DNA of 64,000 nucleotides. Origin: Beaufortia kweichowensis (taxonomy: Eukaryota; Chordata; Actinopteri; Cypriniformes; Gastromyzontidae). The stretch lies in NCBI GenBank assembly GCA_019155185.1, contig CM032795.1, forward strand, positions 20,005,795 through 20,069,794. Direction: 5' to 3'. Below, piece by piece: positions 35,232 through 47,237 of the stretch. Each line of letters starts with the position of its first letter. The stretch's first letter is position 1. The notes beneath the pieces are model-generated. The model searched no databases. It saw only the letters and a program-made list of their open reading frames with translations, and was not told the DNA's origin. Position numbers and translations under genes: made by a program.

Positions 35232-35662
35232 GACGAGCACGATCAGTCAGATGCATTGAAAGAGCGCATACAAAACCAATCGTCACCAGCATCCGGTGCT
35301 GGGGATAATGACTCTGTCCGTGTCAACAAGCTGATAAAACCGCACGCTTGACTTCACACGTCGGCCAGCCCTGCAAAGCTGCGAGTCCAACGTGTCTCCT
35401 TATTATTCTGGGAACCATCTGGTAGCCGCACAGCTGCCAAACACGCCAGGCCAACTGCAGCCCGAGGGCAACGCCGCTATCATCTGTGACTCACAATCCT
35501 ACACAACCTGCTCTTCCGTGCCGTGTCTGACATGGAAATTCCGTTAGACTTCAGCCAATCAGATCCATCAAAAGTGCCGCCAAGGACCCGAAGGCCTTTG
35601 AAGTGACGCGTTTCCGCCCTCCACCTAAAGATGGCAGTAGAGTCTCAGCTTCAGCTGATGTG
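35232..35662 (+). other. CpG-dense patch: candidate promoter, exon and short first exon
   Basis: CpGs are frequent here and rare in the flanks. A plus-strand acceptor (TGTTTCAG, exon from 35232) opens a frame of 39 residues beginning DEHDQSDALKERIQNQSSPA and ending at TGA 35349-35351. A second overlapping frame runs without stop from about 35338 to 35550 and contains SPYYSGNHLVAAQLPNTPGQ. A CCAAT at about 35555 is followed by an ATG at 35631 in good context (aaagatggc) that runs 10 codons to a donor TG/GTGAGC at 35662/35663. This could be the start of a plus-strand transcript, but I found no convincing next exon. Confidence 0.3.
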
Positions 35663-35921
35663 GTGAGCATTTAATTATTTAACACATTTTAAGGACAGTT
35701 TTTTTCTTTATATGTGGTGGTGACACGTTCAGGTGGAATGGAAATTTTTGTGGCAATAACGTGGGCGAGAGGGTCATAATTGTGTTTTGAGGAATGGAGG
35801 GACTTGAAGACAAATTAATTTGTGTCTTTTCTGCCAGTACAGATATGGCGGATAAAGGAGCAGACTGACTTACTTTGCCATTAATTAGTTTTTCCAGGTG
35901 CCTGCATTGGATTGGCCACCC

Positions 35922-35948
35922 GTGTGTGTGTGTGTGTGTTGTGTGTGT
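35922..35948. repeat. (GT)n microsatellite
   Basis: About 27 bp of GT dinucleotides with one interruption (gtgttgtg). Confidence 0.95.
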
Positions 35949-38590
35949 ATTTGCTCTGATGAGTCATTGCCCATATGGATAATTTACTATTTTCATTTTG
36001 CCAGTAGTGAATAGAACTGCTTTTGTGTAAGTGGGGTATTTAGGATAGTTTATTAGTACAGCCAGAATGTGATTGATTAAAGGATGTATTTAATTCGACT
36101 GAGCTATACAAAAACATGTCCATGTCAAAAAAGTTTTTCTCATCCTTTAATCAGAATTAATCAAAATAAGCTTCATTTTAAAAAAAATATGATAATGAAA
36201 TTAAATTATTTGCCTTTAATTATTTCTCCTAGAATGTGCTGAGATTAAATGGAGAAAACGGAGACTTCTGATGAACAAACGAGAAATGATCAGCAAGCAA
36301 AGTTTAAAAATAGTGACGCATCGATAACTTCAATTTCAATGGTTCTTGCATGTCTCATGACTAGTTGTTGTAGGTGTGTTTCATCACAATATACACTTTG
36401 CACACTGATCAGTTTGTTTCCATGGATACACAACATACTAATCGCTAAATTAGCTCGAAATATTAATTTTCCAACCGCATTGATTCGCTTTAGAAGACGT
36501 TTATTTAATAACCCACTGGGGTCATTTGCATTGTTTAACAAAGATCGCAGGACAGGGAGGAGACACACCACATCACTACAACAATAAACAGTTTTCTCTT
36601 TATGTTAATCTTCTCTCTCTCTCTCCCACACACAGATCTACCTACAGGGCTCCTCCGAGCACAACACGATTATCAGGGGGAAACAATAGTCAAGTTAAGT
36701 GAAAGTTTTACTTCTGTAAAGTGTACAGATATGAGAGAGAAGTGCTGAGGAATATAAAGTTGACTTGTGCAAAATTCTATTATTGAAAATGTCTTTTTAA
36801 CTTAAAAAAAATTACTAAGACTTACGAAGACTGCTCTGTCATTTATTCTAAAAAAAAAATTGTTGTTCATATCTACAAATTGTTACATAATTTTTTTTTT
36901 ACATTTTTTACTGTATTTCTTTCATATAATATCTGCCACCAACCTCACAGTAATGATAGCATCTTTAGATACAAGTTTGACTTTTAGAAAAAACATCTGG
37001 AAATTAAACAAGAACAGCAATTAAAAGTACTTTTTTTCGGAGAGAGAGAGAGAATTGAGCTCTTTTTGTTAAAACTTTTTTAAATACAAAAACTTTTTCA
37101 TCCACTTAATTTGTCTGCTGATTGTTAAACTGCACATCTCTCTGTAGTTACACTGCAGAATGAGTCCGTACAATTTGTCATTCAGCGTTGAAGTGCTATT
37201 GGCCTTGTAATGCAGATATGCAAATTTTAAATGAATATGGATGTCATGTTAATTTGCCTTCCAGTTCCATTACCTCTCTTCCTATTGAACAAATCAAATG
37301 CAAGCAGCTCTGTCAGCAATCATTTGCTTTGTAGAAAAAGACACAACCCCACAGGAGTTTCTCAAGAGGGTGAATGAAGCGTACAGAACTGTCCTACACG
37401 CGTTGATATATGCAGAACTGATGAAAGCAGGGCATCCGTTCACAGTGAAAGTCACATTTCTTAATTATGAATATGATTAACATTTCCATACTACTTTGTC
37501 CTGATAACACAATTGTTCCTGTTGTGTAAATGCCAGCAAAACTTTTGTGAACTTAGGAGATGGAGTGAAATGGAAACCGTGTGGAAGATGCATTTTGGAT
37601 CACCAAGAAATCCAGAATCAATCATTTTGATTCATTCTGTGATTGCGCCCAAACCTTCCGGTCTGGATTCAATGGCCTTGTCTGCACAACTCAACAACAG
37701 ATCTCTTCTCTGGTATGTCTGATCTATATTGTCTGTTAAGGTGGTGGCTTTATTTACATTCGATTACCTCCAACTAACAAATCTGAAATAAATTTGTGAG
37801 TCTTTTTGACTGATTCATTAGAAAAGAACAAACGCATAAAAGTCATTCATTTGGATCTGAACTTACTTAAGAAGATTAAAATTAAATTGCCTATCCACTG
37901 AAATAAGTAATTTTAAGTTAGTTAAAGTTACTTATGATATTCTTGCATTACTGTTTTCTATATAAACTATACAAGCAGTTATACGTTCCTAAACAATTTT
38001 CACTTAAATTTCAGTGAGTTTAAAATATTTAGATGCGTTCAGAATGAATTGATTTTGTTTAATTTTATGTATATTTATTTATTTATAATTGTATTTAAAT
38101 TTTATAAAAAGTGAAATGTGTGTATATTTACAGCTTATTACATGAAATGTTTTACGAGTTTTATTTCTATTGCCCATGTTGTCAAGGTTAATATAGCCAT
38201 ATTCCTATTCTTTAAGAAGACTAGGCTATTAGTGTGTAACTTAAATGCAATGTTGGCAAGTTTTTTACCCAACATTGGTTTCGTTACATGTGCAATGATC
38301 AAGGCAACCAGCAAGGTAGAAAAACGTGTTTTTGTTATTATTTGTGCTTCAATATTGTTCTTTCCCCTTAAAATACTTAAAATAAATAAAATCACATTTT
38401 ATTGACACGACAAAGTCATGTCAAGTCATTAATCTTTGTACATGGAGCTGTAGATTGGTTAGTATCAGGTATTTTAACTATAAAAATATTTTTGTACTGG
38501 TTCTGTTTCTCAATGCCTGAGGTTAAGTTACTATCCCAGATGTTTAACCACAGGGTTTTGAGACTCAGGTGGTATCAGTTTCTTTGCTTT
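35949..38590. other. AT-rich noncoding DNA
   Basis: Nothing beyond chance open frames is visible. The open frames at 36249-36587 (plus) and 36290-36571 (minus) overlap on opposite strands with no splice context. A short CT tract lies at 36612-36626 and an AG tract near 37040. Confidence 0.4.
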
Positions 38591-38592
38591 TA

Positions 38593-38800
38593 AGCAGGTT
38601 GTGGTGGTGTAGTGGTTAAAGGTCTGGTCTGATAACCCAAAGGTCCTGCGGTTGAACCCTGAGCTGCCGTGGTTTCTTATCAGCACTGGACTCCTGAGCG
38701 GGACACTTAACCTCAGGTGCTGTAATACTCCAGAGACGTTACCTGTTCCTGTCATACCTCGATTGCTTTTGATGAAAAGCACCTGCTTTCAAAAGAGCTT
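38593..38800 (+). mobile_element. tRNA-derived SINE of a second family
   Basis: An A box tggtgtagtggttaa (38604-38618) and B box ggttgaaccc (38650-38659) about 32 bp apart form a tRNA-like pol III promoter. The body continues actggactcctgagcgggac, then acttaacctcaggtgctgta, a phrase I associate with fish SINEs. Its tail does not match the CTTTGGATAAAAGC family. Confidence 0.75.
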
Positions 38801-41007
38801 ATTATTAAAAGTAAATTATAGTAAATATTTCTCCATTATATTACGGAATAAACTGCACAGTCAATAACAGTAAAGGCAGCAAGCTATTCTGTACATAACA
38901 GCTGTCATTTCACTGAATAAAAGCCCTAATTCTCCTGTGTTACAGTAGCAGTTCACCAAAACATTTCATATTTAATCATTTTCTTGCCGCCTCAAATGGT
39001 AAATTACTAAAGCATTGATATTGTCTTGCTGAGAACAGTTTCGACCATAAAATGCCATTTGAATGTATTCAATTTCCTGCCATTAAATGTGAAAAGCATG
39101 CCTTGGTGAGAAAATGCTCGTGCCTTAGGTGAATAAAAAACGCCTGGTTTTCTTTTATCACAAATGTGTAAAGGTTGAAGTGGAAGTTTGATGTGATTGA
39201 AGCAATTCACATTAATGCACAGAAGTGGACGGCCTGCTGACTGAATATTTAATATTTATGTTTTAAAATCCACCAGTTCGTTTTTAAAAATCAGGGTTCT
39301 TGTTAGCGTTGGAGGATGGACATCTGCTCCTCACATATTACCGTGTGCGTCATAATTCATCATCACTGAGCGTGTCAAAATTGATTATTGCTTACTGATG
39401 TTTTCTATTGTTACCGTTTAAAAATGTTTGTCATCTCACCTGAGTTTTGTGTTTGTCTTTCAGACCTGGAACAACCACCAGTAGGCCTGTGACACGCCTT
39501 TCTGCACTTTTCTTTCAATATTTATTTTATGCCAAAAGTATTTGCAACTAAGAAACCCTTAAACATCATTCTCCAATCAGAGAGACTGTCCAAATGAAGT
39601 TTAAGCACGCCGTTCTTTACTCCACATATGCTGCACAAGCGATGTAATTCATGCTCAGACCTTTATCTTTACCCTGCCAACAGTTGGAAATCAAAATGGC
39701 ACGCTGCCCCCTTATTTGTCAGTGGATTTGTTAACATTGACAAGCACAACCTTTTATTGATACACCCTCATGGACAACCGCTGAGCAAGATGTGTTATAA
39801 CCTTTGAAAATATCACAGCAACCATCATATTTTCCGCTAACAGCGTTTTCACAAAAAAGCCTCTTGCCGGACTCACAAAGGGTCTCGCTTTCTTCAGCAA
39901 ATTATCATTTGAGGGAGATAAGCGTGTTAATAATTGATTACAGTGTTTTACAAAAACGCAAAGATTTTTCTGTGTTCTGCGCTCTCGCTCTTGTTTTGAC
40001 CCCGCTCCCCCACACACTGGAGATAAAGCCATCTTTGTCTCTTCTGTGTTTTTAGTACTAATCATATTTTATTCAAAAACAAAATGCACACATTTGCTTT
40101 GTTTACCTGCATAGCTTCCTTTACAAAAATAGCTTTCTCGCTGTTGCATAATCATCACATACAGAGGCTTTTGAAGTTTTTTTGTGTGAAATAAGGAGGT
40201 TGTTCTCTATATGTTCTTAATATAATATAATATAATAATGTTTTCTTTTTCTTTTCAGCTCTCATGAGAATGACAACAACGACATCATTTGGGGTGCCTT
40301 CCAAAATTATAAAAATATATATTATAATTTTTATTTATTATAAGGATCTATATAAGCATTATAATTAATTATTCCTATATTTATTATAAATATTTAATAC
40401 ATTTATACATGTATATTTCATAAAATAAAATAAACATTATAGTTAGCTATGTATAAAACAATAGGCGCTTAAGCCATGTTCCTATTTAGATTGAACTAAA
40501 CTGAGTTTAATAAACGTGCTGATATAAAATCACGATTTTACTTTTGCATTTTTGTTGTTTTCTTCATTAAAGCTTTAAAAACATTATAGTGTACAATCTA
40601 AATGAAAAGTAGAATCAATTAAAGCCCAATTAAATGTGAATAGTTTCAGAAAAAAACTATTTTTACTGTTTCCCACATATTTCTATTTAATACACATTTT
40701 GAAAAAGCAATCGGAGTAAATGAGATGCAAATACCGGCCTGACTGCTTTTCCATCAGTTTCGTTTACAGAAAAGCTTTTCTGGAAGACGACGTCTTTGTG
40801 CCACAGAAAACAAGAACAATCCTCCTGTTTGCAGACTTGGCTAAAGTTGACATTTCATCTGTATCTAAATCAGATTTCATGTAAAGCAGAAACTCGGCAA
40901 CAAAGAGACTGGCAGTGTGCACGACATGCATAATTCAGCAGAGTGTGTCTGTCGTTTTTTGTGTGTGTTTGCATTGTGTGAATCGGATAATTCGGTTTTC
41001 TTGATAG
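38801..41007. other. AT-rich noncoding DNA
   Basis: No gene or clear mobile element. A short stretch around 38950 (cagttcaccaaaacatttca) resembles a decayed MITE terminus. Overlapping opposite-strand open frames at 39754-40065 and 39804-40055 look spurious. Confidence 0.4.
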
Positions 41008-41152
41008 GCATTTATCAATTCACTCTCCAGCACAACAGGGAGCTTAATTTCTGCTGCGGTGCTGATGTGCTGATCGGATTCAAGCCCTCGCAGGGGCTTT
41101 GTGAGCCGTGCCTGTCCGTGTCCTATATGACCTCTCCTTCAGTTTGTGGAAG
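41008..41152 (+). other. Candidate isolated exon, plus strand
   Basis: An acceptor (TTTTCTTGATAG) and donor (GGAAG/GTAAGC) bound 145 nt open in one frame: LIGFKPSQGLCEPCLSVSYM is part of it, with four Cys residues. It ends in phase 2. A segment at 51060-51123 has an acceptor (TTTCCCACAG) and an open frame of matching phase ending at TAA, but the pairing is speculative. No family is recognised. Confidence 0.2.
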
Positions 41153-41346
41153 GTAAGCAAGGGAACAGAGGCATTGTGGGTATCCGGTGTCTGTATTTGG
41201 GCATTTTTGAATTCAAAGCATGTGCCAAGGAAACGTTAGGACAGCGAAAACATAATGTGTTGAGAAAGACAAGAACGCTGAGGAGGAGTGCTAATTGAGA
41301 CAGGCAAAACAAGCAAAAGTGCTGACAAACTAAACAGATCTTTTCT

Positions 41347-41515
41347 TAAAGGGATAGTTCACAGAAATAAAAATTCATCCATTGTTTATTCAACATAATG
41401 TCATTTCAAACCTGTATGGTGTTTTTCTGTAGAACACAGAAGAAGATCAGACATTTCTGAAAATGTTTTCTCTTGTGTTCTTCTTTCATACAGATTTGAA
41501 ATGACATAAAGAATT
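41347..41515. repeat. Truncated AAAGGGATAGTTC MITE
   Basis: It starts ttaaagggatagttcacaga and contains catttcaaacctgtatggtg and tagaacacagaagaagatc; the other terminus is missing. Confidence 0.75.
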
Positions 41516-44436
41516 TTACGATCCATAATGTGACCTCTAGTGTCATTTGCAGGGGTGGACAAATCCGTAAGCCAAACCTTTCAAGTTTGCGAATGCATAT
41601 GTACTTTAATATTTAATAGCTGAAATTGCTATTTTTATGCATTTTCAATTAACACAGCTCATTATGTTGTTGCTCCTAAGGGGAAGTGCGTTTGGGTTTG
41701 ATAAGCCTGTGTTATGATTGTCATCAAAGACGAAAGCTATATGTCATCTTTATGCTTCGTCTGTATTTAACCTGCACTGTAGTCTTTCATTAATCTTATG
41801 TTCTGCTGTTGGCTGTAATTTACCTTTTCATTTACCGGTTCCCTGATCACCGGCTTCACCCACGTCTTTCTAAATGGATATTTAACCTCCACGCACTAAT
41901 CGGGTTCCCATATGCTTTCCTTAGTGATGTTCTTGACACTGGCAGTAGGTACCGTTATTAATCAGGGCAGAGATAAATCGGATGTCTTCACTTCCAGTCA
42001 AGCTTGTTTGCTGAGGGGTTTGAGGTGCTGCCGTGATGCATGATGGGAAATTTTCTTGATGCAGTGGATGACACATCAGTAAAAAATAGTTACGAATTGT
42101 CATGTGCTTGTATTGCACTATACATTTTCCTATTTTCCCGGTCACATGCAGTATTAAATGCAACGTAAAGTCCCCATGCACACAATAAACCAAACCAAAT
42201 AGCCCTTCATTCTCTTGTGTTCTGGCACACTGCAAATAAACACACTGAATGAATGGGCCATGATTTGGCATCTCTTGTGTTTTTCTTGGTATTTGAAGGT
42301 TGGTCATCATCCAATTGAATGCCTGGGGAGAATGTGAGCAAAGACATTATTCATGTCCTCGTTGTGCTTCTCACATTAGTATGATAATTATAGCTCAACC
42401 TTAATCACGTAATCACGACACATACAGGTGTCTTGGCAGTCAATGATACTTAACCCTGTATTGGATGCGTTACGAAAGCAATGTTTACATCTTTCACAAT
42501 ATGGATCTAATTGCTGCAGAACAAAACAAAGCACTGTGTGACAATAGAAAACAACAAATCAATCAAATTGGAATGTAAATGTTTGTGGGAAAATTGAGTG
42601 ATTATTGATATAAAAACAGCAAATGATGAAATAAAAATGCTGTTAAACTTACTTGACAGAATTGAATGGAATTGGCGTCTAGCTTAAAGCTTGCAATCAG
42701 TAAAATTTTGGTTAAAAATCAACAAAACTGTCTCTTTTATCCTCATTCACAGCTTGACATAATTTGACTTCAACACTTAAGGATATCTGCAATTTTATGT
42801 TTCAAGCAGAGATGGTGATAGACAAGCTTTAACATTTAAAAGGCAAGTAGCACTTTGTGATATTTTAAGTTTACTTTACGGTAGCACGTTACTTTAAGCC
42901 ATTTTACCATTTCCTCATACCATGCAATGATTTATTTAACTATAAATGTAAACTTTTTATTTTTAAAAAGTTAGCTTGTTTTAAAGAAATTTGAGTCATG
43001 CTTTTTAATGGGTGACAAATGAATAGAAAATATCTTTATGAATGCGGTTTATATATAAATGCAGTTCTACAGCATTTTCTAGTGCCCTTACAAAAAGAAG
43101 TTTATTGAAGTGTGCTAATTAGTATAATTCTTTTAACCTTATTTTGTACTTTATTTTCCTTCTTTATATAAGAAAAATGTAGTTGTAAACTAGTCTGTAG
43201 TGTGTACTCAATGTTTACTACTGTTACACTTTGACTAAATTCAATCTACTTTGTATAGAGATATACTTTACGGTCTTAGAAAACATTTGATTTAAACTAG
43301 TCTTTAGTTTACTTAAAGTACTTAAAGTATACTTAAAAGTACACTCACAACATGAAGTACACATAAAACATTGATTTTAAGATAATTTAACAACTTGATA
43401 TGTATGCTTCTTTTTTTAAGGGTGCTTATTCTCTACAAGTTCTATCATGGCAGAAAAGATGAACCTCCACGACGAGTCTTTTTACTGGTGATTCTGAAGT
43501 CAGTCTTTCATTACTAACCATTTTCATGCCATTGTACATGAATCAAGTAAAAGAAAACATGTTTGTGTTACCCAGAGGCAACCTTATGCAATAAAACATA
43601 AGATTCTGTTTTCCTTTGAGACCAAGTTTATTTTCAACTCCGTTGAATCCATCATACTCAGGCTCTTACAGAAATGTAGACATTATCATAACCTTAATAT
43701 TGCTGGAAGAGTTGAAGCTTTATATTTCACTCGACTGCGGATAACCTCGCCTTTAGCATGTCCCTCCCGCTGCGTTTGCTCACATGCAGGCGTCTTTCGG
43801 CCTCATACATCATACATTAGGTGCTTTAACCGTGAGTACAGTGGAAATTACGTATATAATGGTTTAAACCTTACGGTATAGTTACAATGCAAAACCACAC
43901 TGTTTTCATATGATGAATATTCTCGGAAAGGTCAAAATGCCCTTAAAAATACCTTCAAAGGGCCAAATATTAGTCTGTAATTGGAATATTTTCATTCTGA
44001 CACAGGTGTGCTACAACAAATGTCATGAGATCACACCACATCATTAGACGCTGCCGGCCGCTCTCATTATTGTCTGCGCATACGAAAGAAATAATATTAG
44101 GATGAGAGAGGAATTGGGCTCGAATGTCCTTCTCAAGAGAGCGCGAGAAAACTCAGTCTATTCGCACATCATTATAAAGCGAGATGCTTTCTCATCTTAA
44201 ATCCATTCTCACGAGACTGCATGTGTGTAGGAGACATGCCAGTTTCTTGCAGCGTGGCATTTGTGCTCTCACACCTTGAGAGGAGAGTAATTACATGCAG
44301 TATTGAGTATGGTGAAAAAAACTTGAGAAAAAAGTGTAAACCTGCCTCTCAGAATAGCCTATTCTCTAGAGGCGTATATGAGTCATGTCAAAATTGTAAG
44401 AAAGTTTGAAAGGTTAATGTGTAGTTTAAGCACATT
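41516..44436. other. AT-rich noncoding DNA
   Basis: It includes the longest open frame in the window (minus 41921-42310, 129 codons), which has no homology I recognise and no exon boundaries. Around 43200-43350 there is a low-complexity run of taaagtacttaaagtatact-like sequence. Otherwise nothing is seen. Confidence 0.4.
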
Positions 44437-44475
44437 TAAAGGAGTAGTTCACCAAAGTTTCATTTATTCTTGTGT
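44437..44475. repeat. Short AAAGGGATAGTTC MITE remnant
   Basis: Only the terminal part aaaggagtagttcaccaaag and a little interior survive. Confidence 0.5.
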
Positions 44476-45145
44476 GTCTTTTGACTAGCTGTCATATGTG
44501 TGTTTTGTCACAAGATGCACAAAACAATAATACTTGACGTTATCAGCATTTGAACTTGGCACTCTTAAAAATAAAGGTGCTTTACGATGTCACGAACCAT
44601 TTTTGGCTGTATGGTTCCATTAAGAACCTTTATTATCCAGACAACCTTTCTGTTTTACGTTTTACGATTTTTTATAAAATGTAAAGATATTTTTCAATAG
44701 TATTGGTGCTGATTGGTTGGTTTATTACTCAAAATATTAAATGTTTTCTGTTTTTTGTTTCGCATTTTTGGAGTCAAACAGGAGTCAATATGCGATGGTT
44801 GACATACTGATAACAGTTTGTGATATATTTTTGATAAAAGAAATATTACTGCTTGGCAGTTGTTTGTAAATATTAATCATAAACGGTATTTGTTTACACT
44901 CTTTTCAGCTTTTGTTTTAAAGAGTATGGATTTGTTTCGTACAGGTTCTAATCTATTGGTTGGTGAGAGCTCCTACAGTGATTATATCAGGTATGTGCAC
45001 ACCCAAATTTCATATTCTTTAAAAATAATAGACATTTCAGTAACTGTATCTGTATCCATGAGCTTTTAGCAAGTCTTTTTTGTGTTGCATATATGTTGGT
45101 GTGTTGTTTTTTGCACTGGATTTGATAGCAAAATTACATGTTGTT
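44476..45145. other. AT-rich noncoding DNA
   Basis: A phrase near 44580 (cgaaccatttttggctgtat and ggttccattaagaacctttat) is an imperfect inverted repeat, probably an old transposon remnant. No gene is visible. Confidence 0.35.
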
Positions 45146-45203
45146 GTAGCTCAACCGGTTTGGCATTGGGTTAGAAGCACACAGGTTGTGGGCCCAGCAT
45201 GTG
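45146..45203 (+). repeat. SINE head fragment
   Basis: tgttgtagctcaaccggttt, ggcattgggttagaagcac and aggttgtgggcccagcatg form a degenerate tRNA-like head with A- and B-box-like parts. The tail is absent. Not a functional tRNA: the cloverleaf cannot be drawn. Confidence 0.6.
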
Positions 45204-45904
45204 TAGTTTCTGTTGTTCATCATTAGTGTTTTTCTCTATCTAGCACAATGTCATATTTTTGGGATTTCGTTCAACTGGACAAGTTGGAGTGTGTACTGTA
45301 TGTGCCTTATTAGTCCAACCCTCGTCAATAATATTGTGATTTCCAACAGAGAGCTTTTTATCTTTGAGTTGACTTTTCAGGACAGAGCTGTGGTGAATTT
45401 TTCTTTTCAAACGCAGTGTCTGTTTTAATATTGATTACTGTAAGCCCAAACGTTCACAGAATAAGAGGGTGTGACTACAGGGGGTTTCCCGGCCATATCT
45501 GCATGACATCCAGCTTTAAGCTCCAGCTGTGATGTGAAATATCATGACTTACGCCTCTTCAGCGATTATATTACAACGCTCACAGACGCCACGTGTGAAA
45601 ATAGTCCCTGTAGGGCAACATGCTCAGCGAGGACTTATTTGACTGTCACAACTAATACACAATACGATTTAGATTGCAATCACATTTTAGAGCAAAGTTT
45701 AAATGGCAATGCGGTCAAAGAATCACCACCACATTATTGCTTGATTTACAAATACACTATTTATTATTCATCATTACCAAATGTCTTTCCATTAAGTGTA
45801 TCTCCGTTAAGTGATGATGCATACTGCTTCTCTCTATACCCAAGGGAGGGAGAAAGATACCAGCAATACCATTATTTGTGTTGATTGAAGTACTATGTAG
45901 ACAT

Positions 45905-46372
45905 ACAGTACCAGTCAAAAATTTAGACACAATTGACAAAAATGTTTCTCATGATGTTAAAAATCTTTTGATCTGAATGTGCATGTTTCAGTGTTTGTAG
46001 ACAAAATTATAATTGCACCAACATATTGATTTCTTTCATTAGAAAACTAAAAATGTATTTAAAAAAAGTTTAAAAAAAAATATAGATGAATGAATTAAAG
46101 GCAGCCAATAAGAGTTCAGGATAGATAGAAATTCCTTTAGTGTTGTTTAAAAAGCTTCTCAGGTTGAGATCGCAAGAAGCTGAATGATAAAATGTCAAGA
46201 ATATGATTTTACAAATTCTACACAAAGTGTGACTACTTCTGAAGATAATCAAATATAATATAGTGTTCAATTATTTTGGATGCTTTTAGTCACAACATAA
46301 TTCCCACAGTTACAATTGTGTTATTTCATGGTTTTGATGTGAGTAAGTTTCCAAACTTTTTGATTGGCAGTC
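45905..46372. mobile_element. Non-autonomous DNA transposon, CAGTACCAGTCAAAA termini
   Basis: The left end cagtaccagtcaaaaattta and the right end (reverse complement actgccaatcaaaaagtttg) are imperfect inverted repeats of about 25 bp enclosing 468 bp with no coding capacity. A partial copy lies at 27536-27760. Confidence 0.75.
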
Positions 46373-46952
46373 CAGATTCACCTATTCTAATTAACTAAAA
46401 CATAAGGTTATCCAGTAAAAACAGATAATAAAAAAATAATAGTACCCTACTATATTTTTGGTGCAAGAAACTATGTCTAATATTATAAGTACACTTCAGG
46501 GGAAAGCGTAGAATATTAGCCCTTAAATACATGGTCATTATCTCAAAATGATGTCTAATAAAACTTCCTTCCTTTGTGCAAAACAAAGAGCGTTTCTTCT
46601 CCCGATGAGTCATATGATAGCTGTAAGACTGCACCGGTTTCATTACAAGAATTCATTTGCTTATTGTTCCAGTTCAGTCTCCTTCACTTGTGTCTTGATG
46701 AGTCATCTTGTGGTGACATGAGCCGGGCTTGTCTGTATTTAAATAAATGTGAGAAAGCCATAGACAGAGCAGGATGAATGTACGTTTTCATTTACTTGCT
46801 TCATTTAATTAGGTCACACATACTGGCATAATATGTTTGATTAAGAGGGATGCCTGTAAATGAAAATTGCAATTATTATTTATTGTAGCATTATTTATTC
46901 TTGCATCATGCAAGAGGAAGTACTTCATTTAGTTTTTTTTTATCATAAATAT

Positions 46953-47237
46953 ACGGTAGCACTTAACAATACGGTTGTATTTGTTAACTTTAGTTAATGT
47001 AGAAGTTGGTTGTTCTACAACATTCATTCATCAAAATTCATGTTAATTTCAGCATTTACTATTATACTTTTAAAACTAAGTTGTATCTGTTAACATTAGT
47101 TAAACAACTATGTGAAGCTGTTTTTGTACATTAACAAAACTAACAATGAACAATATATTTGTGTTCAGTATTTGTTCATTTATGTTAGCTAATGCATTTA
47201 CTAATGTTAACAAATACAACCTTATTGTAAAGTGTTA
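46953..47237. mobile_element. Palindromic MITE, about 285 bp
   Basis: Long inverted termini: cacttaacaatacggttgta then tttgttaactttagtta on the left, and on the right a segment whose complement reads cactttacaataaggttgta then tttgttaacattagtaaa. About 40 bp per arm match with few differences. Related decayed sequence occurs at 28640-28812 and 62805-62995. Confidence 0.85.

Noticed and set aside
36249..36587. 112-codon plus-strand frame overlapping a 93-codon minus-strand frame
   Set aside because: Opposite-strand overlapping frames in AT-rich DNA without boundaries or homology.
38604..38660. Possible tRNA gene with A and B boxes
   Set aside because: The boxes are embedded in a SINE body with downstream SINE sequence and the cloverleaf is degenerate.
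41921..42310. Longest open frame in the window, minus strand, 129 codons
   Set aside because: Composition is not domain-like, there are no splice signals or promoter, and I recognise no family. One such frame is expected by chance in 64 kb.
45146..45203. Possible tRNA gene
   Set aside because: It is only a degenerate SINE head and stems do not pair.
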